From Bacteroidota bacterium (GTDB lineage: Bacteria; Bacteroidota; Bacteroidia; Bacteroidales; JACABE01), in the NCBI GenBank assembly GCA_026391675.1, contig JAPLDQ010000012.1, forward strand, positions 1 through 64,000: 64,000 nt of DNA, given 5' to 3'. The notes beneath the pieces are model-generated. The model did no database searches. It was not told where the DNA came from and saw only the letters and a program-made list of their open reading frames with translations. Shown one piece after another: positions 26,229 through 34,205 of the stretch. The translations under genes and the position numbers were made by a program. Position 1 is the first letter of the stretch, and each line of letters opens with the position of its first letter.

Positions 26229-26672
26229 TTAATTAGTCACAAGAATTGTGAACATTGGCAACAGCCTGTGATCATTTTTATAATTTATGGCAATATTTTC
26301 TACCCAGATTTTCTTAATTATTGTTTCTGTATTAGGGTCTTTTTTATTAGCTAAAGTTTCTGTATCTGTATACTTTATGTTAGCTATCATCTGAGGTGTA
26401 AATAAATTATTGACGGCATACATTTTTTCTGTTAAATCTTTACCTTTACTCATTTGCATGGTAAAGCTCATATTTGTAATGGTATCTTTATCAAACACAA
26501 TTATTTTAAGTTTTCCTTCTTTAAGTAATTGGTCTCTGGATATTTTTACATTTACATTTTCACCGCAAAATGTATTTCCAATAAAGATTTTAACAGGAAG
26601 TTGTGCGTTTTGAGAAAATCCAAAACTACAGAACAATACTGCAATGGCTAATAAAAATTTCTTTTTTTTCAT
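26229..26672 (-). CDS. Hypothetical secreted protein
   Basis: 147 residues with a clear signal peptide (1-20, LFCSFGFSQ). The mature part is predicted beta-rich. The pattern VKISRDQLLKEGKLKIIVFDKD faintly recalls the repeated domains of gliding protein GldM, but this is weak and I do not assign a function. There is one Cys in the mature chain (TFCGEN). It is convergent with the superoxide dismutase gene across a 48-bp gap, so the two are not an operon. Confidence 0.6.
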   Translation of the reverse strand: MKKKKFLLAIAVLFCSFGFSQNAQLPVKIFIGNTFCGENVNVKISRDQLLKEGKLKIIVFDKDTITNMSFTMQMSKGKDLTEKMYAVNNLFTPQMIANIKYTDTETLANKKDPNTETIIKKIWVENIAINYKNDHRLLPMFTILVTN

Positions 26673-26826
26673 TTCTTGAATTTTAGGTTTTTAAAATAAC
26701 GTAACTTAAATCAAATAAGTATTTGAATAACAACATAAAACCTACTTAATACACATTCCTGATATTATATTACTAAGAAAACGAGCCTTTATTAAAAAGG
26801 AAAATGACGAACTTTTGTTAAATAAC

Positions 26827-28182
26827 TTATTGTCCGCTTAGCAATTTATCAAATTCAGGCATCCCATGCAAAGCACTCAGCATCGGATCGTTTTGCAATT
26901 TGTTTTTATTGGAAAAACCAAATTTTATTGCTGTTTGCAAAGCTGCGATTGCCTTTTCCTTTTGATCAGTATTGGCATACAAACAAGCCATGGCATAATA
27001 ACAATCAGAATTTTCAGGATCCACTTTCTGGTAGATATGGGTATATAAAGCTGCATATTTCCAGTTCTGACTTTGCAGTGCACGGTTTGAATAACTGTAG
27101 CAACTCAGACTGATGTATGTTTTTAAGCGCTTTGCCATATTGCTGTTCAAACTGTTTTTGTCAGAAGATGCCATGTCCAGTTTTTTCAACTCAGCATTCC
27201 ACCAAACATCGTTTTTAGTATCAAAAGCAGAAACAAACTCCTGTTGTTTCTGGCTTTCAATAGCTTCAAGGGCAGATTCCTCCTTAAAAAACTCTAAGAC
27301 TTCAGGCTTCTGGGCTAAACTGCTGAATGTAGCTTTAAGTTGTGAAACATCGGTCAACTGATCTAATACAGCAATCGTCCGCTTCATGATATGAAATGCT
27401 TTAACAAGGGAATCCAGAGTATTGGCTTCAATAAGTTTGTTGGCCTTTACTGTATTTGTATTTAAATAGTCATTAACAAGCGATTTATCCTTAACAGCAT
27501 TTATTTCCAACATGGTAAATGCTTCATTCAATATGGTTTGCGGTGGCCATTCATGTTTTCCTTCAAAAAGCATAAAATAAGCATTGGCTTTCATCTGCTG
27601 TAAGGTATTATCCAGCTTTTTCATTTCCAGATAATTCATATCACCATAGGATGAAATGCCGATAAAAGGATATGCAGGAGCATTTCCTGGCTGATAACCG
27701 GCAGAACAGGCAATAACTCCTTTTACACCTTCCATTGAGGTTGCCAGTGATGCTGCAATCCTTGCCCCACCAGAAAAACCGACGAGATAAATTCTGTTGG
27801 TATCTATAGCCAGCTTGGTTTTAGTATCCCATAATAACTGAGCTATTACATAATTCAAATCATCAGGACTCAGGCCATTGCGGGAATTATTTGAGCCAAT
27901 TACCACATAGCCATATTTTTCTGCAATTGATGTAAGTAAAGATACAGGCAAACTGCCATCACCATGAGGATCAAAGGCATAAATTACCGGAAATTGCTTT
28001 TTAATATCATATTTCTTTGGCAGATAAAGACAATAGGACTGGTCTGCATTGGATTTACACTCAACTTTATTAATAATTTCGCCTGCCTTATATCTTTTCA
28101 GAAACATTTCCTTAGGATTGGGCGCAGCTTTGCATGAAATAATGAAAATCAATGCAATAAAATATAAATATGATTTTTGCAT
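26827..28182 (-). CDS. Lipoprotein alpha/beta hydrolase with TPR-like C-terminus
   Basis: 451 residues from the ATG at 28182, giving a lipoprotein signal with lipobox FIISC (Cys at residue 17). Residues about 45-240 form an alpha/beta hydrolase: FPVIYAFDPHGDG, then VGFSGGARIA with the nucleophile Ser, and the later His in EGKHEWPP. The C-terminal third has helical repeats (NWKYAALYTHIYQKVDPENSDCYYAMACLY, then KEKAIAALQTAIKFGF) of TPR type. Probably anchored in the envelope; the substrate is unknown. A TATTTTTG -7 box on the minus strand lies at 28220-28227. Confidence 0.75.
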   Translation of the reverse strand: MQKSYLYFIALIFIISCKAAPNPKEMFLKRYKAGEIINKVECKSNADQSYCLYLPKKYDIKKQFPVIYAFDPHGDGSLPVSLLTSIAEKYGYVVIGSNNSRNGLSPDDLNYVIAQLLWDTKTKLAIDTNRIYLVGFSGGARIAASLATSMEGVKGVIACSAGYQPGNAPAYPFIGISSYGDMNYLEMKKLDNTLQQMKANAYFMLFEGKHEWPPQTILNEAFTMLEINAVKDKSLVNDYLNTNTVKANKLIEANTLDSLVKAFHIMKRTIAVLDQLTDVSQLKATFSSLAQKPEVLEFFKEESALEAIESQKQQEFVSAFDTKNDVWWNAELKKLDMASSDKNSLNSNMAKRLKTYISLSCYSYSNRALQSQNWKYAALYTHIYQKVDPENSDCYYAMACLYANTDQKEKAIAALQTAIKFGFSNKNKLQNDPMLSALHGMPEFDKLLSGQ

Positions 28183-28219
28183 TTTAAAAAGTATTAATGA
28201 ATTCAATTAAATGATAAAA

Positions 28220-28227
28220 CAAAAATA
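28220..28227 (-). promoter_or_regulatory. -7 box (TATTTTTG) of the lipoprotein hydrolase gene
   Basis: The minus strand reads TATTTTTG, 38-45 bp before the chosen start. Next to it at 28240-28267 is a degenerate CACTAAGGCACAAAGGCACAAAG repeat of the type also seen near 39.9 and 40.1 kb; the rest of the gap to 28380 is AT-rich, with a CATAATT repeat run at 28350-28378. Confidence 0.5.
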
Positions 28228-28380
28228 CATTTTTTTATAATAGCCACTAAGGCACAAAGGCACAAAGTTGTAAATAATAAATCAGAATTATTAATTCTTA
28301 TCATCTTAGTGTATTTGTGGTAAATAAAATCAAATTACTTTAATTTAATTCATCACTCATAATTCATAATTCATAACTAT

Positions 28381-29499
28381 TTAAATCCCGAGCAATTCCT
28401 TTAAAGGTTCATTACCTTTGAACAGCATTTTTACCGGATTCTCAATCATTTCTTTTACTTTTATGAGAAATCCGACAGATTCACGTCCGTCAATAACCCT
28501 GTGGTCGTATGAAAGTGCAATATACATCATGGGTTGTATCTTAACTTCACCATTAATAGCTACAGGACGTTCAATGATATTGTGCATTCCCAGAATAGCG
28601 CTTTGAGGCGGGTTGATGATAGGTGTTGACATCATGCTACCAAATACACCTCCGTTGGTAATGGTAAAAGTGCCTCCCTCCATTTCTTCCAGGGTAATTT
28701 TATTATCCTTTGCTTTTGCAGCCAATTCTTTAATTTTAATTTCAATTTCGGCCAGGCTTAGACTTTCGGCATTACGGATAACAGGAACAATCAGGCCTTT
28801 CGGACCACTTACCGCTATGCTGATGTCAGCATATTCAGGTGTAATTATTTCATCCTTTTCTATCATGGCATTTACATTCGGATAAAAGCGCAAGGCTTCA
28901 GTAACCGCTTTTGTAAAAAACGACATAAAACCAATACCAACTCCGTATTTTTCCTTGAAACTATCATTGTATTGCTTTTTGATAGCAAGTAAAGCACTCA
29001 TATTGATCTCATTGAAAGTTGTAAGCATAGCCGTTTGATTTTTCACAGCTACCAGTCTTTCTGAAAGTTTTGTACGTAGCATAGTCATTTTTTGACGGCT
29101 AACTTCCCTTGAAAAATCAGGCTTTTTGGTTTTAACAGGTGATGGAGAAGCTTTCACAGCTTCCTTAACAGGAAGAACTTCTTCTAAAACTTTGGGTTTT
29201 TCAACTACAACTTCTTCTTTTACAACTATAGGCAATGGTTTTTCTACCGGTTTTTCAGCAACTGCAGTTGTATCGATAGAACAAACAAGGTCTCCGATAC
29301 TCAGTGTATCACCCTGACTGGCAATAAAAGTAATTTTACCGTTTTCTGTTGCATAAATTGTTAATATGGCCTTATCGGAATCTATTTCCGCAATTTCTTC
29401 ATCTTTTTCAACAATTTGGCCATCTTCTACCAACCAGCCTGATAAAACAACCTGCGTAATAGATTCTCCCTGATCCGGAACCTTAACTTCAATTATCAT
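28381..29499 (-). CDS. odhB: Dihydrolipoamide succinyltransferase (E2 of 2-oxoglutarate dehydrogenase) lacking the E3-binding domain
   Basis: 372 residues from the ATG at 29499. The lipoyl domain is at 1-76 with the lipoylated Lys at 43 (EIDSDKA). A Pro/Val/Glu-rich linker covers about 77-128. The CoA-transferase domain begins at once ([17 protein letters not shown], about 133 on) and has the catalytic YDHRVIDG near the end. The 35-residue peripheral subunit-binding domain that normally lies between them is not visible, which also explains the shorter length (usually about 400). It follows odhA by 20 bp. The enzyme passes succinyl groups to CoA in the TCA cycle. Confidence 0.9.
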   Translation of the reverse strand: MIIEVKVPDQGESITQVVLSGWLVEDGQIVEKDEEIAEIDSDKAILTIYATENGKITFIASQGDTLSIGDLVCSIDTTAVAEKPVEKPLPIVVKEEVVVEKPKVLEEVLPVKEAVKASPSPVKTKKPDFSREVSRQKMTMLRTKLSERLVAVKNQTAMLTTFNEINMSALLAIKKQYNDSFKEKYGVGIGFMSFFTKAVTEALRFYPNVNAMIEKDEIITPEYADISIAVSGPKGLIVPVIRNAESLSLAEIEIKIKELAAKAKDNKITLEEMEGGTFTITNGGVFGSMMSTPIINPPQSAILGMHNIIERPVAINGEVKIQPMMYIALSYDHRVIDGRESVGFLIKVKEMIENPVKMLFKGNEPLKELLGI

Positions 29500-29519
29500 A
29501 TTCTTTATATTTTTATAAA

Positions 29520-32285
29520 CTATTCTTTTTCCACACAATGCATATCACAACCGGTCATAGCCCATTCACAAATGCATTTACCCATTGATTTTTCAATAAT
29601 TTTTTGCTGTCCTGATTTGTGTACTTTACTTGAACCTGTTGCCGGACTTCCGCTGGCGCTTCTAGCCGCAAATAAGATTAATGGAATATAATTGATTTGC
29701 TGACGAATGAATGACCAGGCACCCATGTTTTCAGGTTCTTCCTGTACCCAAAGCCAGTGTTTTGCATTTTTATATTTTTGTTGTATGGCTTTCCATTGCT
29801 TATGAACAACAGGATATAACTGTTCAACCCTTACTATTGCAATATTTCCTTTACTGTTGAGTTCCTGTTCATTCATCAGATCATAATAAATTTTCCCGCT
29901 GCAGAATACAACCCTGTCAACTTTTGCGGGATCTGCAGCTGCATCGTCAATAATCTCCTTAAATCCGCCAAGTGTAAAATCCTCAATTTTTGAAACACAT
30001 CTTGTATTTCGCAATAAGCTTTTAGGGGTAAAAATTATTAATGGTTTTCGGAATTTTCTTGCTAATTGTCTTCTGAGGATATGAAAGAAGTTGGCAGGTG
30101 TTGAACAGTTGGCAATCTGCATATTATTATCAGCACATAATGTTAAAAATCTTTCTATACGTGCACTTGAATGCTCTGGCCCCTGACCTTCGAAACCATG
30201 AGGCAACAACATTACAAGGTCATTCATCACTTTCCATTTGTCTTCTGCACTGCTTATAAACTGATCGATAATTATTTGCGCACCGTTAAAGAAATCGCCA
30301 AACTGGGCTTCCCAGATGGTAAGTGTATCGGGTGATGCCAGTGCATATCCATATTCAAATCCAAGCACACCATATTCTGAAAGCAAAGAATTGTAAATTT
30401 CAAATTTCGCCTGCTTTTCGCTCAGGTGATTTAAAGGAATATATTTATCATCTGAATTATCGATGGTAAGTTCTGCATGACGATGCGAAAACGTTCCCCT
30501 GCCTACATCCTGACCGCTTAAGCGCACCAGATGACCTTCTTCCAGCAAGCTGCCGTAAGCCAGTAATTCGCCCATGGCCCAATCAAGTTTGCCTTCTCCC
30601 AGCAACATTTGCTTTCTGTCGTCATACAATTTATGCAATTTAGTGAAAAATGGAATTTCTTCGGGCAGGTAACAAATTGCATTCGCAACTTTCAGCAATG
30701 CGTCCCTGTCAACAGCAGTTGATGGCGAAGATTCAAAATCAGCTGGTTTTGCCTTTAAAATTGCTTTCCATTCATTTTCAAGAAAAGAGGTGATACGCGT
30801 TTTTTCAATATCTTTTGACTGTAGCAGATTCTTTTCGAGTAAATCGTTGATTTTTTTTTCTATTTCTTTGGCTTCGGATGCTTGGATAACACCTTTTTCC
30901 AGTAACTGTTCAATATAAATTTCCCTTGGATTGGGATGTTTTTCGATGATTTTATAAAGGATAGGCTGGGTAAAACGAGGTTCATCCCCTTCATTGTGGC
31001 CATATTTACGATAGCACAGCAAATCAATAAATACATCTTTATGAAATTTCTGACGGTATTCCATGGCAAACTGCATGGCATAAACCACTTCTTCCACATC
31101 ATCACCATTTACATGAAAAATTGGCGACTGAATAATTTTGGCGATATCTGTACAATAGTTACTTGATCTGGCGTCCAGGTAATTGGTAGTAAAACCAATC
31201 TGATTATTGATAACAAGATGTATAGTACCACCGGTTTTATAACCTGCCAGTTCTGACATCTGTAAAACCTCATAAACAATGCCCTGCCCTGCCAACGATG
31301 CATCTCCATGCATAAGTATAGGTACGATTTTGCTGTTATCTCCTTCATAATCCAGATCGATGCGGGCACGGACAATACCTTCTACCACAGGATTAACTGC
31401 TTCGAGGTGGGAAGGATTTGGCGATAAGGTAAGTTTTACATTTTCACCACTTTTGGTAATTGTATGCGAAGTAAAACCCAAGTGGTATTTTACATCACCC
31501 ATTATGGTATCATCGTCATACTCCTTACCTTCAAATTCACTGAAAATATCTTTGGAAGACTTATGTAAAATATTGGCCAGCACGTTTAATCTGCCTCTGT
31601 GCGGCATGCCGATAACAAATTCTTTTACGCCCAATTGAGAACCTTTTTCTACCAGTGCATTTAATGCCGGTATGGATGATTCTGCACCTTCGAGTGAAAA
31701 ACGTTTCTGACCGGGAAATTTTTTATGAATGAATTTTTCAAAGAGAACGGCTTCACTCAGTTTCTGCAATATCTGCATTTTCTCATCCTTACTGAAATCA
31801 GGTTGATTTTTAGTGCTTTCCATGCGTGAACGCAGCCAGTCGGAAATCTCAGGAGTACGTATATAGCGGTATTCAACACCTAAAGTATGACAATAAGTGG
31901 TTTGCAGATGTGCAATAATATCCTTTAATTTGGCAGTACCGATACCGATTTTATTTCCGGCTTTAAATTCTTTTTCCAGATCTTCGCTCGTCAGTTCGAA
32001 GTTCTCTATATCCAGTGTCGGGCTGTATTTTCTGCGGGTTCTTACCGGGTTGGTTTTTGTAAAATAATGACCTCTTTCGCGATAGGCATTGATAAGATTT
32101 ATAACCTTGAATTCTGAAGGATAGGCTTCTGATTCATTTCCGCTGAAATCAGCTTTTGAAAAATCGAAACCCTCAAAAAACTTCTGCCAGCCGTAATCAA
32201 TACTGTCAGGTTTGTTTTTATAAATCCTGTAAAGTTCTTCTATTTCTTTGATGTCAATATTGCTCAGATAAGAGTTCGCGTCCAT
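29520..32285 (-). CDS. odhA: 2-oxoglutarate dehydrogenase E1 component
   Basis: 921 residues. It decarboxylates 2-oxoglutarate using thiamine diphosphate. Landmarks: [21 protein letters not shown] at the N-terminus, the [15 protein letters not shown] block, [14 protein letters not shown] with NNQIGFTT (cofactor site), and [21 protein letters not shown]. The C-terminal [23 protein letters not shown] is the normal family end, but 18 residues follow with four Cys (904, 906, 913 and 917; C-x-C-x6-C-x3-C). It forms an operon with odhB; the E3 gene (lpd) is not in the window. Confidence 0.95.
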   Translation of the reverse strand: MDANSYLSNIDIKEIEELYRIYKNKPDSIDYGWQKFFEGFDFSKADFSGNESEAYPSEFKVINLINAYRERGHYFTKTNPVRTRRKYSPTLDIENFELTSEDLEKEFKAGNKIGIGTAKLKDIIAHLQTTYCHTLGVEYRYIRTPEISDWLRSRMESTKNQPDFSKDEKMQILQKLSEAVLFEKFIHKKFPGQKRFSLEGAESSIPALNALVEKGSQLGVKEFVIGMPHRGRLNVLANILHKSSKDIFSEFEGKEYDDDTIMGDVKYHLGFTSHTITKSGENVKLTLSPNPSHLEAVNPVVEGIVRARIDLDYEGDNSKIVPILMHGDASLAGQGIVYEVLQMSELAGYKTGGTIHLVINNQIGFTTNYLDARSSNYCTDIAKIIQSPIFHVNGDDVEEVVYAMQFAMEYRQKFHKDVFIDLLCYRKYGHNEGDEPRFTQPILYKIIEKHPNPREIYIEQLLEKGVIQASEAKEIEKKINDLLEKNLLQSKDIEKTRITSFLENEWKAILKAKPADFESSPSTAVDRDALLKVANAICYLPEEIPFFTKLHKLYDDRKQMLLGEGKLDWAMGELLAYGSLLEEGHLVRLSGQDVGRGTFSHRHAELTIDNSDDKYIPLNHLSEKQAKFEIYNSLLSEYGVLGFEYGYALASPDTLTIWEAQFGDFFNGAQIIIDQFISSAEDKWKVMNDLVMLLPHGFEGQGPEHSSARIERFLTLCADNNMQIANCSTPANFFHILRRQLARKFRKPLIIFTPKSLLRNTRCVSKIEDFTLGGFKEIIDDAAADPAKVDRVVFCSGKIYYDLMNEQELNSKGNIAIVRVEQLYPVVHKQWKAIQQKYKNAKHWLWVQEEPENMGAWSFIRQQINYIPLILFAARSASGSPATGSSKVHKSGQQKIIEKSMGKCICEWAMTGCDMHCVEKE

Positions 32286-32360
32286 AATCGTTTTTTCATT
32301 TGCATCTATAAAACAAAGTTTTATGTTAAATGTTCGTAGCGTGTGAATTAAAAATAATCA

Positions 32361-32504
32361 CTGTTGACTGAGTAAATTATTTAAGGTTTTGGCTAAAGCC
32401 CAGCATAATCAGCATATTCATTAGCCCCAGACTTAAGTCTGGGGCTAACGAATTCAACTAGCTGAAAGGCTTTAGCCAAAATAGTTTAATCGGTCAATAA
32501 TGAA
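32361..32504. repeat. 140-bp nested palindromic repeat, copy 1
   Basis: The outer arms are TTTTGGCTAAAGCC (32387-32400) and GGCTTTAGCCAAAA (32468-32481); the inner hairpin is TTAGCCCCAGACTTAAGTCTGGGGCTAA around 32421-32448. The whole element, with about 25 bp of flank on each side, is closely similar to the reverse complement of 41187-41331. It fills most of the gap between odhA and the small gene at 32564. Confidence 0.85.
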
Positions 32505-32515
32505 AATAATCTTAT

Positions 32516-32545
32516 TTTGTTAGCTGTTGAAAATCACTATATTTG
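32516..32545 (+). promoter_or_regulatory. Promoter of the 57-residue protein gene
   Basis: TTTG at 32516-32519 and TATATTTG at 32538-32545 are 18 bp apart. The ATG at 32564 follows 18 bp later. Confidence 0.65.
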
Positions 32546-32563
32546 CCGTAAATTAAAAACCAA

Positions 32564-32737
32564 ATGAAAAAATACCGCGTAGTTAAAGTCTCCTGCATGT
32601 GGACTAACGAAAAATTAAGCAGAAAAGTTGAAAATATCTTAAATGAGTATGTTAAGGACGGTTTTGAAATTGTAAAAATCTCATTTTCACACAATATTTG
32701 GCGTAGAGAAGTGGCTTATTTAACTTTTTGCAGATAA
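32564..32737 (+). CDS. Small DUF4177-like protein
   Basis: 57 residues, beginning MKKYRVVKVSCMW and containing LNEYVKDGFEIVKISFSHN before a final YLTFCR. The beta-alpha-beta pattern, with a helix ending in N-x-x-x-x-x-G-[FW]-E and followed by a strand, is that of DUF4177 proteins, which are about 55-70 residues long and of unknown function. A well-formed promoter lies directly upstream. The opposite strand also has an open frame here, but it has no such support. Confidence 0.7.
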   Translation: MKKYRVVKVSCMWTNEKLSRKVENILNEYVKDGFEIVKISFSHNIWRREVAYLTFCR

Positions 32738-32843
32738 AAACTTAGAAAATTTAAGAAAGAATATAGTTTTTCATAATTATGAAAGTATTGTATTATTTTT
32801 TTTATTCCCTTACTTCATTTGATAGTAATTACAAATAAATTTC

Positions 32844-32851
32844 TATCTTTG
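32844..32851 (+). promoter_or_regulatory. -7 box (TATCTTTG) of the first ORF6N gene
   Basis: TATCTTTG lies 31-38 bp upstream of the start. The surrounding 55 bp are repeated almost exactly upstream of the second ORF6N gene (box at 33454-33461), so the promoter was duplicated with the gene. Confidence 0.6.
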
Positions 32852-32881
32852 AATTACTATTAATCACTAATCTCCCACTAA

Positions 32882-33397
32882 ATGCAACTACTAAAAATTC
32901 AAAGCAAAATACATGAAATCAGAGGATTGAAAGTTATGTTAGACTTTGATCTTGCTGAACTTTATGAAGTACCTACCAAAGTATTAAAACAAGCTGTAAA
33001 GCGGAATATTGAACGATTTCCATCAGATTTCTTATTTGAAATTACCAGAGATGAATATAATATTCTAAGGTCACAAATTGTGACCTTAGAATATGGAAAA
33101 GGAAAACACAGCAAATACTTATCCTATGCCTTCACAGAACAAGGAGTCGCAATGTTGGCAAGCGTACTCAACAGTCCGAAAGCTATTGAAGTTAATATTG
33201 CCATTGTAAGGGCATTTGTATTTGTAAGGCAATATGCTTTATCTCATAAAGATTTAACTAATAAACTAAAAGAGCTTGAAAACAAATACAATAAGCAATT
33301 CAAAGATGTTTATGAAGCGCTGAATTACCTGCTTAATAAAGAGAAACTGGAAGTTGAGCAAAAAGAACGCAGAAGAATAGGTTACAAAAAGGATTAA
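32882..33397 (+). CDS. ORF6N domain protein, paralogue 1
   Basis: 171 residues. The ORF6N DNA-binding domain spans about 1-115 (IRGLKVMLDFDLAELYEVPTKVLKQAVKRN, then YAFTEQGVAML), followed by a coiled-coil tail (about 125-171, LTNKLKELENKYNKQF). ORF6N and KilA-N proteins are common in phages and phase-variable loci; the role here is unknown. It begins and ends almost identically to the next gene, but the middle differs and contains a 35-bp perfect palindrome (33060-33094) encoding LRSQIVTLEY. The pair looks like a tandem duplication with a divergent centre. Confidence 0.85.
   Translation: MQLLKIQSKIHEIRGLKVMLDFDLAELYEVPTKVLKQAVKRNIERFPSDFLFEITRDEYNILRSQIVTLEYGKGKHSKYLSYAFTEQGVAMLASVLNSPKAIEVNIAIVRAFVFVRQYALSHKDLTNKLKELENKYNKQFKDVYEALNYLLNKEKLEVEQKERRRIGYKKD
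33060..33094. repeat. Palindrome inside ORF6N gene 1
   Basis: ATATTCTAAGGTCACAA, one central A, TTGTGACCTTAGAATAT: arms of 17 bp with no mismatch. The core GGTCACAAATTGTGACC recurs in the second gene at 33717-33741 with different, but again self-complementary, flanks. Confidence 0.9.
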
Positions 33398-33453
33398 AAT
33401 TTATGAAATAGCTATAATTATAAAATTAAAACTACTGATAATAAATAAATTCC

Positions 33454-33461
33454 TATCTTTG
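33454..33461 (+). promoter_or_regulatory. -7 box (TATCTTTG) of the second ORF6N gene
   Basis: TATCTTTG, 31-38 bp before the start at 33492, in a copy of the 55-bp leader found before the first paralogue. Confidence 0.6.
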
Positions 33462-33491
33462 AAATACTATTAATCACTAATCTCTTACTAA

Positions 33492-34046
33492 ATGCAACTA
33501 TTAAAAATTCAAAGCAAAATACATGATATCAGAGGATTAAAAGTCATGTTAGACTATGATCTTGCAGAACTTTATGAAGTACCGACCAAAGTTTTAAATC
33601 AAGCTGTTAAAAGAAATATAACTCGTTTTCCTGAAGATTTTATGTTTCGACTTTCTGCAATAGAATGGGAAATTATGCGGTTACATTATGAAACTGCATT
33701 TGAAGCGAATCAAATCATGCGGTCACAAATTGTGACCGCATCAGCCAGAAAGCGGAATATTTCCCTTCCTCCTTTTGCTTTTACCGAGCAGGGATTGGCA
33801 ATGTTAAGCGGAATATTAAATTCAGAAAAAGCAATACTGGTTAATATTGCCATTATGAGAGCCTTTGTATTCATACGTCAATATGCTTTAACTCATAAAG
33901 ATTTAACTGATAAACTAAAAGAACTCGAAAACAAATATAATAAACAATTCAAAGATGTGTATGAAGCATTAAACTATCTGTTAAATAAAAATAAACAGGA
34001 AGTTGAGCAAAAAGAGCGTAAAAAAATAGGTTTCAAAAAGGATTAA
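33492..34046 (+). CDS. ORF6N domain protein, paralogue 2
   Basis: 184 residues. The first 45 and last 60 residues are nearly the same as in paralogue 1; the central part is 13 residues longer and quite different (FMFRLSAIEWEIMRLHYETAFEANQIM) until the shared RSQIVT motif, after which it reads SARKRNISLPPFAFTEQGLAML. The tail is the same coiled coil. This looks like a variable segment between constant ends, as in recombining or phase-variable regulators (inference). A terminator follows at 34091-34119. Confidence 0.85.
   Translation: MQLLKIQSKIHDIRGLKVMLDYDLAELYEVPTKVLNQAVKRNITRFPEDFMFRLSAIEWEIMRLHYETAFEANQIMRSQIVTASARKRNISLPPFAFTEQGLAMLSGILNSEKAILVNIAIMRAFVFIRQYALTHKDLTDKLKELENKYNKQFKDVYEALNYLLNKNKQEVEQKERKKIGFKKD
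33717..33741. repeat. Palindrome inside ORF6N gene 2
   Basis: ATGCGGTCACAA, one central A, TTGTGACCGCAT: perfect 12-bp arms. It shares the 17-base core with the palindrome in gene 1, while the outer bases differ on both arms in a compensating way. A weaker relative, ATGCGGTTACATTATGAAACTGCAT, lies at 33675-33699. Confidence 0.9.
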
Positions 34047-34090
34047 CAAAACTTTTGTTTTCAATGAAAGCAATATTTAATTTATTCACG

Positions 34091-34119
34091 AAAAAGCAAT
34101 AATTTATGTTGCTTTTTTT
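34091..34119 (+). terminator. Rho-independent terminator after the ORF6N genes
   Basis: AAAAAGCAA (34091-34099), 9-base loop, TTGCTTTTT (34109-34117) and continuing Ts. It lies 45 bp downstream of the second ORF6N stop. Confidence 0.65.
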
Positions 34120-34147
34120 ATCAAAATTACTACCCAAAATCTCAAAA

Positions 34148-34175
34148 AAAATAAGTAGATTTGTACACTTATTTT
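34148..34175 (+). promoter_or_regulatory. Promoter and inverted repeat upstream of the AOR gene
   Basis: AAAATAAGT (34148-34156) and ACTTATTTT (34167-34175) form a 9-bp inverted repeat around the -7 box TAGATTTG (34156-34163). The sequence TTTGTACACTT within it recurs, in the same orientation, at 38085-38095 ahead of another gene, which suggests a shared regulator. Confidence 0.55.
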
Positions 34176-34205
34176 ATCGAAAACAAACAACAATAAAATA
34201 TATTT

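Noticed and set aside
26229-26672. GldM-like gliding or type IX secretion component
   Set aside because: The similarity is limited to one short segment, the protein is far too short, and there are no neighbouring gld genes.
32512-32694. A 60-codon minus-strand frame opposite the DUF4177-like gene
   Set aside because: The plus-strand gene has a matching promoter and fold pattern; the minus frame has neither.
32769-32784. Perfect 16-bp palindrome TTTCATAATTATGAAA as an operator
   Set aside because: It is short and AT-only apart from two pairs, in AT-rich DNA; chance is likely and it is 60 bp from the nearest -7 box.
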